DNA from: Candidatus Peregrinibacteria bacterium RIFCSPLOWO2_01_FULL_48_20
Lineage (GTDB): Bacteria > Patescibacteriota > Gracilibacteria > UBA1369 > 2-02-FULL-48-14
Assembly (NCBI GenBank): GCA_001787475.1
Contig: MFXB01000072.1
Span: forward strand, 492-17,081
Length of the DNA: 16,590 bases
Reading direction: 5' to 3'
The notes beneath the pieces were generated by a model. The model ran no database searches. It was not told the origin of the DNA and saw only the letters and a list, made by a program, of their open reading frames with translations. A program made the translations under genes and the position numbers. Within the stretch, counting starts at the first letter, position 1; every line of letters starts with the position of its first letter. Below are positions 7,581 through 14,602 of this stretch, one piece after another.

Positions 7581-8798
7581 ATGAAAACCCCATCTTTCTC
7601 TTCCCTTGGCATCGCTGCGACCTTGATCTTCGCCCTCATCGCCGAGCTTTACCGTTTTCACGGCTACTTGCTCTTGGATCTTTTTGTGCCGATCTTTGTG
7701 GCAACGTGGTTGGCCGTCAAGCTACTCCGCAAACAAAAAATTCACCTCCCGCAAACCGCTTTCCCCGCCACCCTTTTTGCCGGCCTGGGTCTGGCCTCTC
7801 TCTTGCTCAACTCGGCGGAAATGACAACGACCGGTTTTTTAAGCTCGGCATTTTACGGGGTCCGTTTTGTGAGTTTTTATGCTCTCTCCGTGATTGTCGC
7901 GAACCAAAAACCAAACGAAAAACGGCAAACCTTTTGGGCTCTCGCTCTCTTCACTCTGCTCCTTGCTCTGACCGGCTTTATCCAACTAAAAATTCAGCCG
8001 GACTTCACCGCTTTTGAGGATCTCGGTTGGGATCCGCATCAAAATCGCTTGCTCTCCACGTGGTTCGATCCAAACTTTGTGGGGGGATTGTTCGCCTTCA
8101 TTATTCCTCTTTTTTTGGGCATCGCCTTGGACAAAAAATCCTTGAGAAAGTTTTTGTTCCCCCTTGTCGGTCTCGTCAGCATCGCACTAGTGCTCACACT
8201 TTCGCGCAGCGCTTACCTTGCTTTTTTGATCGCTCTTTTTGTGTTTGGATTTTTTCGCTCGATCAAACTTTTGGCCGCATTCGGAATCGGCTTGATTTTA
8301 CTGGTCGCCGTTCTTCCTTCGGTCCAAGATCGCTTCGTGAGTTTGTACGAAAACGCCCGGTCTTTTTTCACCGAAACCTACACCATCCCCGATGCCTCCG
8401 CGCGCCTCCGTTTCGCCTCTTGGGACGAAGCGTGGGAACTTTTTAAAGAAAAACCGCTGCTCGGCCACGGCTACAATCGTTACAAATTCGCCGCCCTGCA
8501 GCTCGGCACTTTGGATGACCTCGAAATCCACTCGGCAAGCGGCAGCGACTCCAGTCTTTTGAACATTCTCGCCACCACCGGAATTCTGGGCTTCTTCCCA
8601 TTTATAAGCCTCTACGTCCTCCTCGCCATCCAAGCGTTCAAGAATCGTAAAAAAGGCTTTTCCTTAGGATTTCTGGCAGGTCTTTGCGGACTCTTTGTCC
8701 ATTCGATCTTTGTGAACAGTCTTCTCTTCCCGCTCTTTATGGCACCTTTTTGGATCAGTGCCGGACTTATCGAAAAAGCTTCTTCAATACAGAAGTAG
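7581..8798 (+). CDS. O-antigen ligase/polymerase-like (WaaL/Wzy-type) polytopic membrane protein
   Basis: About 405 residues (start at the second ATG, 7581), with some ten or more hydrophobic segments. The pattern fits the O-antigen ligase / Wzy family (PF04932-like), integral membrane enzymes that transfer or polymerise lipid-linked glycans on the outer face. Numbering from the upstream ATG at 7572, the landmarks are STWFDPNFVGGLFAFIIPL (162-180), SRSAYLAFL (211-219) at a helix end, a large extracytoplasmic loop (about 250-325) with RLRFASWDEAW (278-288) and PLLGHGYNRY (295-304), and IHSASGSDSSLLNILATTG (319-337), which resembles the family's H-[SN]-x-x-L helix start. The actual substrate (capsule, S-layer glycan, teichoic-like or other polymer) cannot be told. 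It converges with the UPF0489 gene with a 32-base overlap. An extended -10 sits directly before the chosen start. Confidence 0.85.
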   Translation: MKTPSFSSLGIAATLIFALIAELYRFHGYLLLDLFVPIFVATWLAVKLLRKQKIHLPQTAFPATLFAGLGLASLLLNSAEMTTTGFLSSAFYGVRFVSFYALSVIVANQKPNEKRQTFWALALFTLLLALTGFIQLKIQPDFTAFEDLGWDPHQNRLLSTWFDPNFVGGLFAFIIPLFLGIALDKKSLRKFLFPLVGLVSIALVLTLSRSAYLAFLIALFVFGFFRSIKLLAAFGIGLILLVAVLPSVQDRFVSLYENARSFFTETYTIPDASARLRFASWDEAWELFKEKPLLGHGYNRYKFAALQLGTLDDLEIHSASGSDSSLLNILATTGILGFFPFISLYVLLAIQAFKNRKKGFSLGFLAGLCGLFVHSIFVNSLLFPLFMAPFWISAGLIEKASSIQK

Positions 8799-9468
8799 CC
8801 CGCTCTTGCTCAATGAAAAAAGGGCTGGTCGCCACCGTGATGAGCGACGCTGTTCGCGCGTGTTCCAAAATAAACGCGCGCGCCTTCAAAAAATCGATGT
8901 ATTCCATTCCGGGAGCGAAAAAATCCAAATCAATATTAAGAATTTTATCCGCTTCGTTTAGAAAAGTTTTCTCATCCAAATCAGCTTCACCCGTCACGAA
9001 ACAAAGCTCGCCAAGCAGCCCCTCTTTCTGTGCGGGTAAAATATAATTCCCCACGTTCAAAACTTCGTTGGTGTACTTGAAAACATCCTCTAAACCACCC
9101 CATTCAAACCACTGTTCCGGCTCACGAGCATCTTTATGTTGATCGACGTGAATAAGCGTCGCCCCTCGTCGCAAAAGTCCCTTCATCACCGCTTCATACC
9201 AAAAATAAAAAACGTGATTGTGATTGTCCACCACAATAAGCGGGGTGCCCTCCCAAACGCTACGCACAAAATGTTTTAACCCTTTACACGATTGCATCAG
9301 GCCGCCATCCATGTCCTCAAAAACGACCTCCTCTCCTACACGAACATCCTCCAAAGACCCGTCGATTACGGAAGGAACAAAAAGTCTCGGCTCATCACCG
9401 CGCCGCTCATACGAAAAAGCATTGTTCCCCCTTTTCCCCATCAAATAAAAAGACTTTTCGTAATTCAT
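8767..9468 (-). CDS. UPF0489 family protein (arginase/deacetylase-like fold)
   Basis: 233 residues matching the UPF0489 family, poorly characterised proteins known in eukaryotes (human C5orf22 type) and scattered bacteria. Visible motifs: DNHNHVFYFW (81-90), HVDQHKD (107-113), NVGNY (138-142), NIDLDFF (178-184) and TVATSPFFIEQERA (211-224). The HxDxHxD and DxD elements resemble the metal-binding DxHxD and SxDxDxxDP sites of ureohydrolases (arginase fold), so a metal-dependent hydrolase is likely; the substrate is unknown. It is the last gene of the ddl to GGQ-protein to UPF0489 operon, starting within the stop of the preceding gene (ATGA, four bases shared). Its 3' end overlaps the convergent O-antigen ligase-like gene by 32 bases. 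The family call is strong, the function open. Confidence 0.85.
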   Translation of the reverse strand: MNYEKSFYLMGKRGNNAFSYERRGDEPRLFVPSVIDGSLEDVRVGEEVVFEDMDGGLMQSCKGLKHFVRSVWEGTPLIVVDNHNHVFYFWYEAVMKGLLRRGATLIHVDQHKDAREPEQWFEWGGLEDVFKYTNEVLNVGNYILPAQKEGLLGELCFVTGEADLDEKTFLNEADKILNIDLDFFAPGMEYIDFLKARAFILEHARTASLITVATSPFFIEQERATSVLKKLFR

Positions 9469-9863
9469 AAAACTCGTTTGCGTTCGGCTTTAATTTCAGA
9501 CCGTCGATGTTTTTCCTCCAGCATTTTTTCTTTGGCCTTTCGGCTGCGTCGTTTTTTTTGTTTGCGCAGTTTAAAGATTTTTTGAGCGATTTGGGACTGT
9601 TTGCCAAGTACCCGTTCTTCAATTTTTAAAATCAATAGGCGATAAGCTCCACTCCGGTTTGCCTCACGTTCACGCTGTTCCTGAAATTTCACTTCCACGC
9701 CGGTAGGCAAGTGTTTAAGCCACACCGTACTCGCCGTTTTATTCACTTTTTGCCCGCCCGCCCCGCTGCCACGCACAAATTTTTCTTCAATGTCCTCGGC
9801 AAAAATATGGAGCGCTCGCGCTTTCTCCAAAAACTTTTCGCTGATGTGTACAGGGAATTCCAT
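9465..9863 (-). CDS. GGQ-domain release-factor-like ribosome rescue protein (ArfB/MTRFR type)
   Basis: 132 residues with a single class I release-factor catalytic domain and no codon-recognition domain. GSGAGGQKVNKTAST (residues 32-46) contains the GGQ (36-38) that triggers peptidyl-tRNA hydrolysis in the ribosome, and KHLPTGVEVKFQEQREREANR follows in two conserved blocks (50-59, 60-70). The C-terminus (about 95-132) is very basic (RKQKKRRSRKAKEK and similar) and probably inserts into the mRNA channel, as in ArfB. The lead-in DIEEKFVRG resembles the MTRFR (C12orf65) branch as much as ArfB, so no symbol is given. The start lies one base after the ddl stop (TAA-A-ATG), with an AAGGGA about seven bases upstream, one of the few Shine-Dalgarno-like sequences here. 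Its end overlaps the UPF0489 start. It probably serves as a backup to tmRNA. Confidence 0.9.
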   Translation of the reverse strand: MEFPVHISEKFLEKARALHIFAEDIEEKFVRGSGAGGQKVNKTASTVWLKHLPTGVEVKFQEQREREANRSGAYRLLILKIEERVLGKQSQIAQKIFKLRKQKKRRSRKAKEKMLEEKHRRSEIKAERKRVL

Positions 9864-9864
9864 T

Positions 9865-12231
9865 TTAATATCCCTTATTTTCCACGAGCTTTTCCAAAAG
9901 TTGCTTCGGGTACATGGGCTGCTTTTCAGCCAAGGCCTGATGGTAGAACACCGTGGACGGAGTGAGCGCGGGAAGCGTATTCACTTCGATCAAAATAATA
10001 TCCCCGCTGTCGATATTTAGAAAGGTGTCCATACGACAATAGCCTTCAATTCCCAACGTTTCCGCCACAATCTCAATGGCTTTTTTTGCTCGCGCAAGAA
10101 TCGCCGGCTTCACAAATTTTTCCGGCGGCGGTGTCATGTTGATTCCTGTTCCTCCTTGAAATTTTTCCTCCACGGAAAGCACTTCGCCTTCCGCCACCGT
10201 GAGGCTGGGGCTGAGCGCGTGTAGCTTTCCGTTTTCTTGCACAACGGCCACAGTAACTTCAATCCATCCTTGCTTACGTTTCCATTTGAGGTGATTCCCC
10301 TTCACGCGAACCGTGTCCGTTTCAATGAACTGTTCAAACAAAAGATTCTTTCCCGTCATGTTCGGCATCTCCACAATATCGCGCTGATTCCGAAAAGTAT
10401 TGGGTGGAATGTGATTCGCTTTTTTAAGCGCCAACCCCAAGTAGGTTTTTAAGTCTTTTGAGTTGAACAAACGAACGATTCCGGACGAACATCCTTCGTC
10501 TTGCGGCTTCACAATCACCGTTCGCGAAGACAATTCTTTTTGAAGTTTTTTAAAATACGCATCGAAATCTTTAGCCGCAAATGTTTCGAAAAACTCAAGT
10601 GGTTCGGGGTTTTTCGGCGCAACGTGAACGCCCCACTTTTCGAGACCGGCGAGCTTTTTCCCCGTCTCCCACTTGTCCATACAAATTTGCGACGCCTTTT
10701 CCCCCGGCCCGTTGAATTTCACGTTATTTATGCGCAGCGCTTTTTGCAAAGTCCCGTTTTCCCCGATTCCTCCATGAAGTCCCAAAAACACAAAAGAACT
10801 TTTTTTGATAAACTCATTGATGCCCATCGACTTCGGGATAAAAAACGATTCGTTGGCCTCTCCTTTTCCAAGCGCCAAACGCAGTCGAACTTTTTCTTCC
10901 AAAAACTTTAAACGATCTTCGCCCTTTTTAGCATTCTCGCAGTTTTCTAAAACATCTTCCACCGTGTGATTGAGCGTGAAAGCATAAGGAAGTTCCCAAA
11001 CTCTTCCTTTGATATCTAAAAGAAACGGCTTTGGGTCATACTTTTTTGATCGTCTCAACTTTAGCCACGCGTTTGTCCCGCTCATGAGGGAAACTTGCCT
11101 TTCAGAAGTGTCTCCCCCAAACAAAACGTTCACACTTTTTTCCACAACCGCCTGCTCACTCACAATTTCCGGCATTTTAAGCCCGTGCCTTCTCGCCGCG
11201 TTCCTCACCACAAAGCGCAGCAAATCCATGTGACTGAACCCGATACGCGAAGTCTGTTGAAAAAGAAAACTGTTTTGCTCCATGCCGCTGATGGGATTGA
11301 AATCGGAGAACCAAAGCTTCCCGTCCGGGAGCAGCCAGCCGTCGAAGCGCGCAAAATCGCGCATGCCGAGCAGCACAAAAAGTTGTTCCGCCTGCACTTG
11401 GATTTTTTCAATCGTTTCGTTGTCAAAACGCGGCGGACAGTGGTAGCGCACATGGCGACTGGGTAAATACTTTTTTCGAAAATCAAAAATTTGGTTTTCC
11501 GTATAGTCGGTCTCAATTTCCGTCGGCAAAATGGCAACCGGCATTTCAAAACGATTTTGCAAAATAATGACTGTGAATTCCACTCCTTTACAAAACGGTT
11601 CCACCACAAGACGCGTGTCCATCCGTTTGGCAAACAATTTCTTCGCTCGATCCAGTGCCTCCTCCGACGTGCTTACGGAAAAAACGCCGATGCTAGATCC
11701 TCCCGTTGCGGGTTTTACCACCGCCCGCTTCAAATCATGCATCTTAAAGAAATCCTTAATCTTCTCCTTATGATCTTTTTCATGAATTTTCAGCACCATC
11801 GAAGGTGGCGCATAAAACCCATTTTTACGAATAAACTCATTCGCTTCAAATTTATCGAAACAACGCTTGCACGCTTCCACGCCAGATCCCGTGTACGGCA
11901 CTTTATAGCGTTCGAGCAAACGCTGAATTCCCCCGTCTTCCCCAAACTGCCCATGCATCACGGGAAAAGCTATGTCCACGCTTTTGAGCAAATTCTTCAA
12001 TGCGGTGGAACTCAAAAACTTGGCCGTTTCCCGAAGCTTAAAATCGAAATCGGACGGCGTATTGGAGTAAAGTTGCGCCCGCGAAATGTGGTAAGCCCTT
12101 TTTTTGTGATCAAAATAAATCGGCACAATTTCAATTCCATCGCCCTCCAAATGATCTAGAACACTCCTCGCGGAATTGAGTGAAATCCCCCTTTCCAGCG
12201 ACGGCCCCCCGCAAATCAGTGCAATTTTCAT
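9865..12231 (-). CDS. ddl: Fused double D-alanine--D-alanine ligase (two ATP-grasp units)
   Basis: 788 residues, over twice the 300-370 of normal Ddl, built from two complete Ddl-like units. Unit 1 (about 1-345): GGPSLERGISLNS with E13, HGQFGEDGGIQ (93-103), VKPATGGSSIGV (172-183), the omega-loop-like YLPSRHVRYHCPP (255-267), then R295, D297, D310 and N312, where D310 replaces the usual metal-binding Glu. Unit 2 (about 365-785): GGDTSERQVSLMSG (372-385), HGGIGENGTLQ (486-496), VKPQDEGCSSGI (574-585), EKFQGGTGINMTPPP (689-703), then R733, D735, E749 and N751 in the canonical arrangement. Ddl joins two D-alanines with ATP in the cytosol for the peptidoglycan stem peptide. Unit 2 looks canonical; unit 1 could be active, altered in specificity, or regulatory. 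First gene of a three-gene minus-strand operon. Continuous frame, no sign of an assembly join. Confidence 0.9.
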   Translation of the reverse strand: MKIALICGGPSLERGISLNSARSVLDHLEGDGIEIVPIYFDHKKRAYHISRAQLYSNTPSDFDFKLRETAKFLSSTALKNLLKSVDIAFPVMHGQFGEDGGIQRLLERYKVPYTGSGVEACKRCFDKFEANEFIRKNGFYAPPSMVLKIHEKDHKEKIKDFFKMHDLKRAVVKPATGGSSIGVFSVSTSEEALDRAKKLFAKRMDTRLVVEPFCKGVEFTVIILQNRFEMPVAILPTEIETDYTENQIFDFRKKYLPSRHVRYHCPPRFDNETIEKIQVQAEQLFVLLGMRDFARFDGWLLPDGKLWFSDFNPISGMEQNSFLFQQTSRIGFSHMDLLRFVVRNAARRHGLKMPEIVSEQAVVEKSVNVLFGGDTSERQVSLMSGTNAWLKLRRSKKYDPKPFLLDIKGRVWELPYAFTLNHTVEDVLENCENAKKGEDRLKFLEEKVRLRLALGKGEANESFFIPKSMGINEFIKKSSFVFLGLHGGIGENGTLQKALRINNVKFNGPGEKASQICMDKWETGKKLAGLEKWGVHVAPKNPEPLEFFETFAAKDFDAYFKKLQKELSSRTVIVKPQDEGCSSGIVRLFNSKDLKTYLGLALKKANHIPPNTFRNQRDIVEMPNMTGKNLLFEQFIETDTVRVKGNHLKWKRKQGWIEVTVAVVQENGKLHALSPSLTVAEGEVLSVEEKFQGGTGINMTPPPEKFVKPAILARAKKAIEIVAETLGIEGYCRMDTFLNIDSGDIILIEVNTLPALTPSTVFYHQALAEKQPMYPKQLLEKLVENKGY

Positions 12232-12256
12232 AATTTTTTGTTAAAAAATTTTTTCA

Positions 12257-12285
12257 AAATTACACCTTTAAAAAACATTACACAA
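12257..12285 (-). promoter_or_regulatory. Weak candidate promoter for the ddl operon
   Basis: On the minus strand TTGTGT (12285-12280) and TAATTT (12262-12257) are separated by 17 bases, giving a leader of about 20 nt before the ATG at 12231. The region is very AT-rich and the hexamers are poor (3-4 of 6). An alternative TAACAA at 12243-12238, six bases before the ATG, would make the mRNA leaderless. Confidence 0.25.
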
Positions 12286-12300
12286 GGACAACTCGCATAA

Positions 12301-12322
12301 TTTTACAACTTTTTTACAACTT
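12301..12322. repeat. Perfect 11-bp tandem repeat upstream of ddl
   Basis: TTTTACAACTT occurs twice head to tail (12301-12311, 12312-12322), followed by TTTT. On the ddl sense strand this reads AAGTTGTAAAA twice, with a further GTTGT at about 12288-12292. It lies upstream of the ddl promoter candidate and could be an UP-like AT-rich element or a binding site. Confidence 0.6.
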
Positions 12323-12372
12323 TTTTGCCTTTACTCCATCGGCAGTGCCCTGTGAAGCACAAAAACCGTTCC

Positions 12373-13494
12373 CTAAACCACAAAAGCTCGGTAGTTTTTG
12401 CCGTGCACAACCTCCCAAGAGAATTGTGGATAATCATGTCGGAAAGACACGGGTGCTTTTACAATTTTCGGCGACCACTTGAATTCAAACCCGCATCCTT
12501 TGTCGTTTTTGAGTTCGACGTAATCCACCTCTCCTCCACTCACCGCTCGCCAAAAAAATACCGCCGCATGAATATTTTTATAATTATTCTTTTTCAAGCG
12601 CTCCAAAATACAAAAATTTTCCCACAAAGCCCCGATGTCACCTCTCTGCGAGAGCTCGTTGAAGTTACCAATGAGCCCGTTTCTGACGCCTAAGTCGTAA
12701 AAATAGTATTTTTTCTTTTTAGCGATCTCTTTACGAGGATTGGTGGAGTAAGCCGCCAAAGGAAAAACAATGAAGGTTTTTTCCAAAAGATCTAAATAGC
12801 GTTCAACTGTACCGCGAGCCAGTCCTAAATTTTGCGCCAATTCGTGAACAGATACCTCACTCCCCACCTGATGAGAGAGCAGTTGCAGCAAGCGGTGTAA
12901 AAGTGCGGGCCTTTTAACGTCCTCCAGGCTTAAAATATCCTTCAGCAAGTAAGAATTCACGATGTCGTAAAGAAGTTCCTCCTTTTTGAGTGACGATTCT
13001 TGTATCCAAACCTCTGGGTAACGTCCATATCTCAGCGAATTCTCCAGATGATAAGCTGTGTCGAGCTGATGCGCCTCGATCAACTCCTGTTCCCATAAGG
13101 GGAACAGTGTGACTTGTGAATAACGCCCAACCAAAGGCTCGCCCACTTGTCCCGCCAGCTCAAAAGAAGCCGACCCTGTCGCAATGATTCGAAGCTTAGG
13201 AAAAGTATCGATTAAAAGCTTAAGAGCCGTCCCAACGTGCGGAACAGCTTGAGCTTCATCCACGACCAAAAGTTCAATTCCCTCTACAAAATCTCGAAAA
13301 ATCTGTTCGTCTAAAGAGCCGAGCGTTTCTTGAACATTCAAGTATTCACCACGAACGAACTTATACTTAAAAGGTGTGGTGTTAAGGTAATTCTGAACCA
13401 ATGAAGTTTTTCCGGATTGCCTGGGACCGTAAATAAGCAAAACCTTGCCTTCTTCAAGGCGCTCATCTATCGAAATGGACCGTGGTATATACAT
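12373..13494 (-). CDS. AAA ATPase of the DUF4143 family
   Basis: 373-residue ATPase of the AAA_14/DUF4143 group, common as scattered copies in bacteria and archaea with unclear physiology. Walker A is GPRQSGKTS (23-31), Walker B is LLVVDEAQ (75-82) and the sensor is IIATGSASFEL (103-113). A DUF4143 region follows: SYLLKDIL (181-188), a winged-helix segment (about 213-240, VSVHELAQNLGLARGTVERYL in two helices) and YYFYDLGVRNGL (263-274). The C-terminal ALWENFCILERLKK leads to a PD-(D/E)xK-like core with D324 (GGEVDYVEL) and E337-x-K339 (FEFKWS), suggesting a nuclease-like fold. It has its own strong promoter with the ATG at the predicted +1. Not obviously functionally tied to its neighbours; probably an independently moving accessory gene, by inference. 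Confidence 0.9.
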   Translation of the reverse strand: MYIPRSISIDERLEEGKVLLIYGPRQSGKTSLVQNYLNTTPFKYKFVRGEYLNVQETLGSLDEQIFRDFVEGIELLVVDEAQAVPHVGTALKLLIDTFPKLRIIATGSASFELAGQVGEPLVGRYSQVTLFPLWEQELIEAHQLDTAYHLENSLRYGRYPEVWIQESSLKKEELLYDIVNSYLLKDILSLEDVKRPALLHRLLQLLSHQVGSEVSVHELAQNLGLARGTVERYLDLLEKTFIVFPLAAYSTNPRKEIAKKKKYYFYDLGVRNGLIGNFNELSQRGDIGALWENFCILERLKKNNYKNIHAAVFFWRAVSGGEVDYVELKNDKGCGFEFKWSPKIVKAPVSFRHDYPQFSWEVVHGKNYRAFVV

Positions 13495-13499
13495 ACCAT

Positions 13500-13514
13500 A
13501 ATGCTACCAGCATT
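13500..13514. promoter_or_regulatory. Palindromic operator-like site over the ATPase promoter -10
   Basis: AATGCTACCAGCATT is a perfect 6-bp inverted repeat with a 3-bp centre covering the -10 hexamer, followed by another AGCAT half-site. Its position would let a bound repressor block transcription. No candidate repressor is evident apart from the ATPase itself or the TrmB-like protein. Confidence 0.5.
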
Positions 13515-13529
13515 AGCATAAAAAGTCAA
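13501..13529 (-). promoter_or_regulatory. Promoter of the DUF4143 ATPase gene, predicted leaderless
   Basis: On the minus strand TTGACT (13529-13524, 5/6) and TAGCAT (13506-13501, 4/6) are separated by exactly 17 bases. The ATG begins seven bases after the -10, at the expected transcription start, and there is no Shine-Dalgarno. The transcript is therefore probably leaderless. Confidence 0.65.
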
Positions 13530-13530
13530 C

Positions 13531-13555
13531 ATTTTGCCAGCGAGAGTGGCAAAAT
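13531..13555. repeat. Perfect 9-bp inverted repeat upstream of the ATPase promoter
   Basis: ATTTTGCCA (13531-13539) and TGGCAAAAT (13547-13555) flank a 7-base loop GCGAGAG, immediately upstream of the -35. No T-run follows in either direction, so it is a poor terminator. A second operator or an RNA hairpin in readthrough from the upstream gene are options. The rest of 13556-13719 shows no gene; it contains only a repeated TGGACTC (13563-13569, 13589-13595). Confidence 0.6.
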
Positions 13556-13719
13556 AAGGATCTGGACTCCGTGCTTCGCCCGCTTTGGTGGACTCAAGCG
13601 ATTTTTCTTGGAACACCTTTTTTGAGACTATCTTTGATTGGGTGCCGAAGATACGTGCGATGAAAAGTCTAAAGCTGTACCACGAGAGCAAGCCCCCTAC
13701 AGTGTGCGTAAATTCTCCC

Positions 13720-14481
13720 TCACCTCACTCCAGTCCAGGCAATTTGGAACACAGACTTCATAGTGGTGTAAAACGACACATGCTCAACAACAATTCCAAC
13801 CATTTCATCTTTGTTGTAGGAATATATGGCCACTTTATTGTAAGGATAGATGTCGATCTCCACATTCATTGGAAATTTTTTAGGATCCACCCATTTAAGT
13901 TCACGCAATTGAGCTTCGTGACTTTTCTCGTAGTCGGATGCAAAAGGAATTTCTCCTGTAACAATGGCCCTATATTTTATTCCCGCATCAATCCTCCTGC
14001 TTAGGAAGTCTGTTTCAAAGTAGTCTTTAATATCAGGATGGATCATGGCCTGATCTATGCCCATAAAACTAAGTCGCGTAGACCCAGGAACTTCGAGTAG
14101 CGTTTCGCAAAGCTGCTTGATCCCGTTCACACCTTCATAAAAAGTAACTTTGGGCTTATTGGTCGCTTTGTTAAAAGCAGCTAGGAGTTCAGGGAGAAGC
14201 AATTGGAGGTTCTTTGCAGCATGAACAAACTGGTCGATCAAGATGCCAGGATCCGCAGGAAAGAAATTTTTGACATTACGCTTGAACGAGTAAGAGACAA
14301 AACCTTTTTTTTGGAGTGACTGAAGAAGGCTATAAACTGACGTGCGATTCTCCCCCAAAAGTTTGGCTAAAGTGTTAGCAGGGCTGGATCCCAGTTCTAG
14401 TAGCTTCAAGTAAATAGGCACTTCTCTAACGCTTAGACCGAGCTTTTCGAGCAATTTTTGATTCATGTTGACTTGATTCAT
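13720..14481 (-). CDS. TrmB-like transcriptional regulator
   Basis: 253 residues from the ATG at 14481; a GTG at 14487 and an ATG at 14466 are alternative starts. Counted from the GTG, residues about 12-75 form a winged helix-turn-helix of the TrmB/Sugar-specific family: LEKLGLSVREVPIYLKLL, then PANTLAKLLGENRTSVYSLL, then LQKKGFVSYSF as the wing. The remainder (about 115-255, starting KVTFYEGVNGIKQLCETLL) resembles the TrmB effector domain with a PLD-like fold, which in archaeal TrmB binds sugars. It is divergently transcribed from the dehydrogenase-like gene, and the shared intergenic region contains repeated ACTTGC motifs over both predicted promoters, so it probably regulates that gene and itself. 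The ligand cannot be inferred. The stop codon is TGA. Confidence 0.85.
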   Translation of the reverse strand: MNQVNMNQKLLEKLGLSVREVPIYLKLLELGSSPANTLAKLLGENRTSVYSLLQSLQKKGFVSYSFKRNVKNFFPADPGILIDQFVHAAKNLQLLLPELLAAFNKATNKPKVTFYEGVNGIKQLCETLLEVPGSTRLSFMGIDQAMIHPDIKDYFETDFLSRRIDAGIKYRAIVTGEIPFASDYEKSHEAQLRELKWVDPKKFPMNVEIDIYPYNKVAIYSYNKDEMVGIVVEHVSFYTTMKSVFQIAWTGVR

Positions 14482-14490
14482 CGACACTTT

Positions 14491-14519
14491 ATTTTAGCAT
14501 TTTCAATCTGTTTTTGCAA
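14491..14519 (-). promoter_or_regulatory. Promoter of the TrmB-like gene
   Basis: Minus-strand TTGCAA (14519-14514) and TAAAAT (14496-14491) are 17 bases apart. Transcription would begin around 14482-14484, next to the ATG at 14481, so the mRNA is leaderless or nearly so. The -35 overlaps an ACTTGC motif. Confidence 0.6.
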
Positions 14520-14557
14520 GTACCATCCTCAGAATTGACTTGCACAACTATACTTGC
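14515..14557. promoter_or_regulatory. ACTTGC motif cluster, putative operator of the TrmB-like regulator
   Basis: A perfect 7-bp inverted repeat TGCAAGT (14515-14521) / ACTTGCA (14538-14544) and a third direct copy ACTTGC (14552-14557). The first copy overlaps the regulator's -35 and the third abuts the -35 of the dehydrogenase-like gene, the arrangement expected for coordinate control of both. Confidence 0.5.
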
Positions 14558-14585
14558 TTGACGGCCTGGAATATTATTGTATTGT
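14558..14585 (+). promoter_or_regulatory. Candidate promoter of the dehydrogenase-like gene
   Basis: TTGACG (14558-14563, 5/6) and TATTGT (14580-14585, 4/6) with a 16-base spacer. Initiation near 14592 gives a leader of roughly 11 nt before the ATG at 14603. There is no Shine-Dalgarno. Confidence 0.4.
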
Positions 14586-14602
14586 TCGCTAACCACCCAC
14601 CT

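Noticed and set aside
8767..8826. Possible terminator between the convergent O-antigen ligase-like and UPF0489 genes
   Set aside because: Only 4-5 bp stems (CTTC/GAAG, AGCCC/GGGCT), with no stable hairpin followed by a proper T-run.
11491..12159. 222-codon plus-strand frame inside ddl
   Set aside because: It is a shadow of the conserved first Ddl unit; its composition is typical of reverse-strand artefacts.
12325..12372. Terminator after the DUF4143 ATPase gene (GTGC/GCAC arms)
   Set aside because: The stem is only four bases and the downstream run on the minus strand is A-rich, not T-rich.
13467..13691. 74-codon minus-strand frame upstream of the ATPase
   Set aside because: It runs through the promoter and into the ATPase gene in another frame; no recognisable domain and no start signal.
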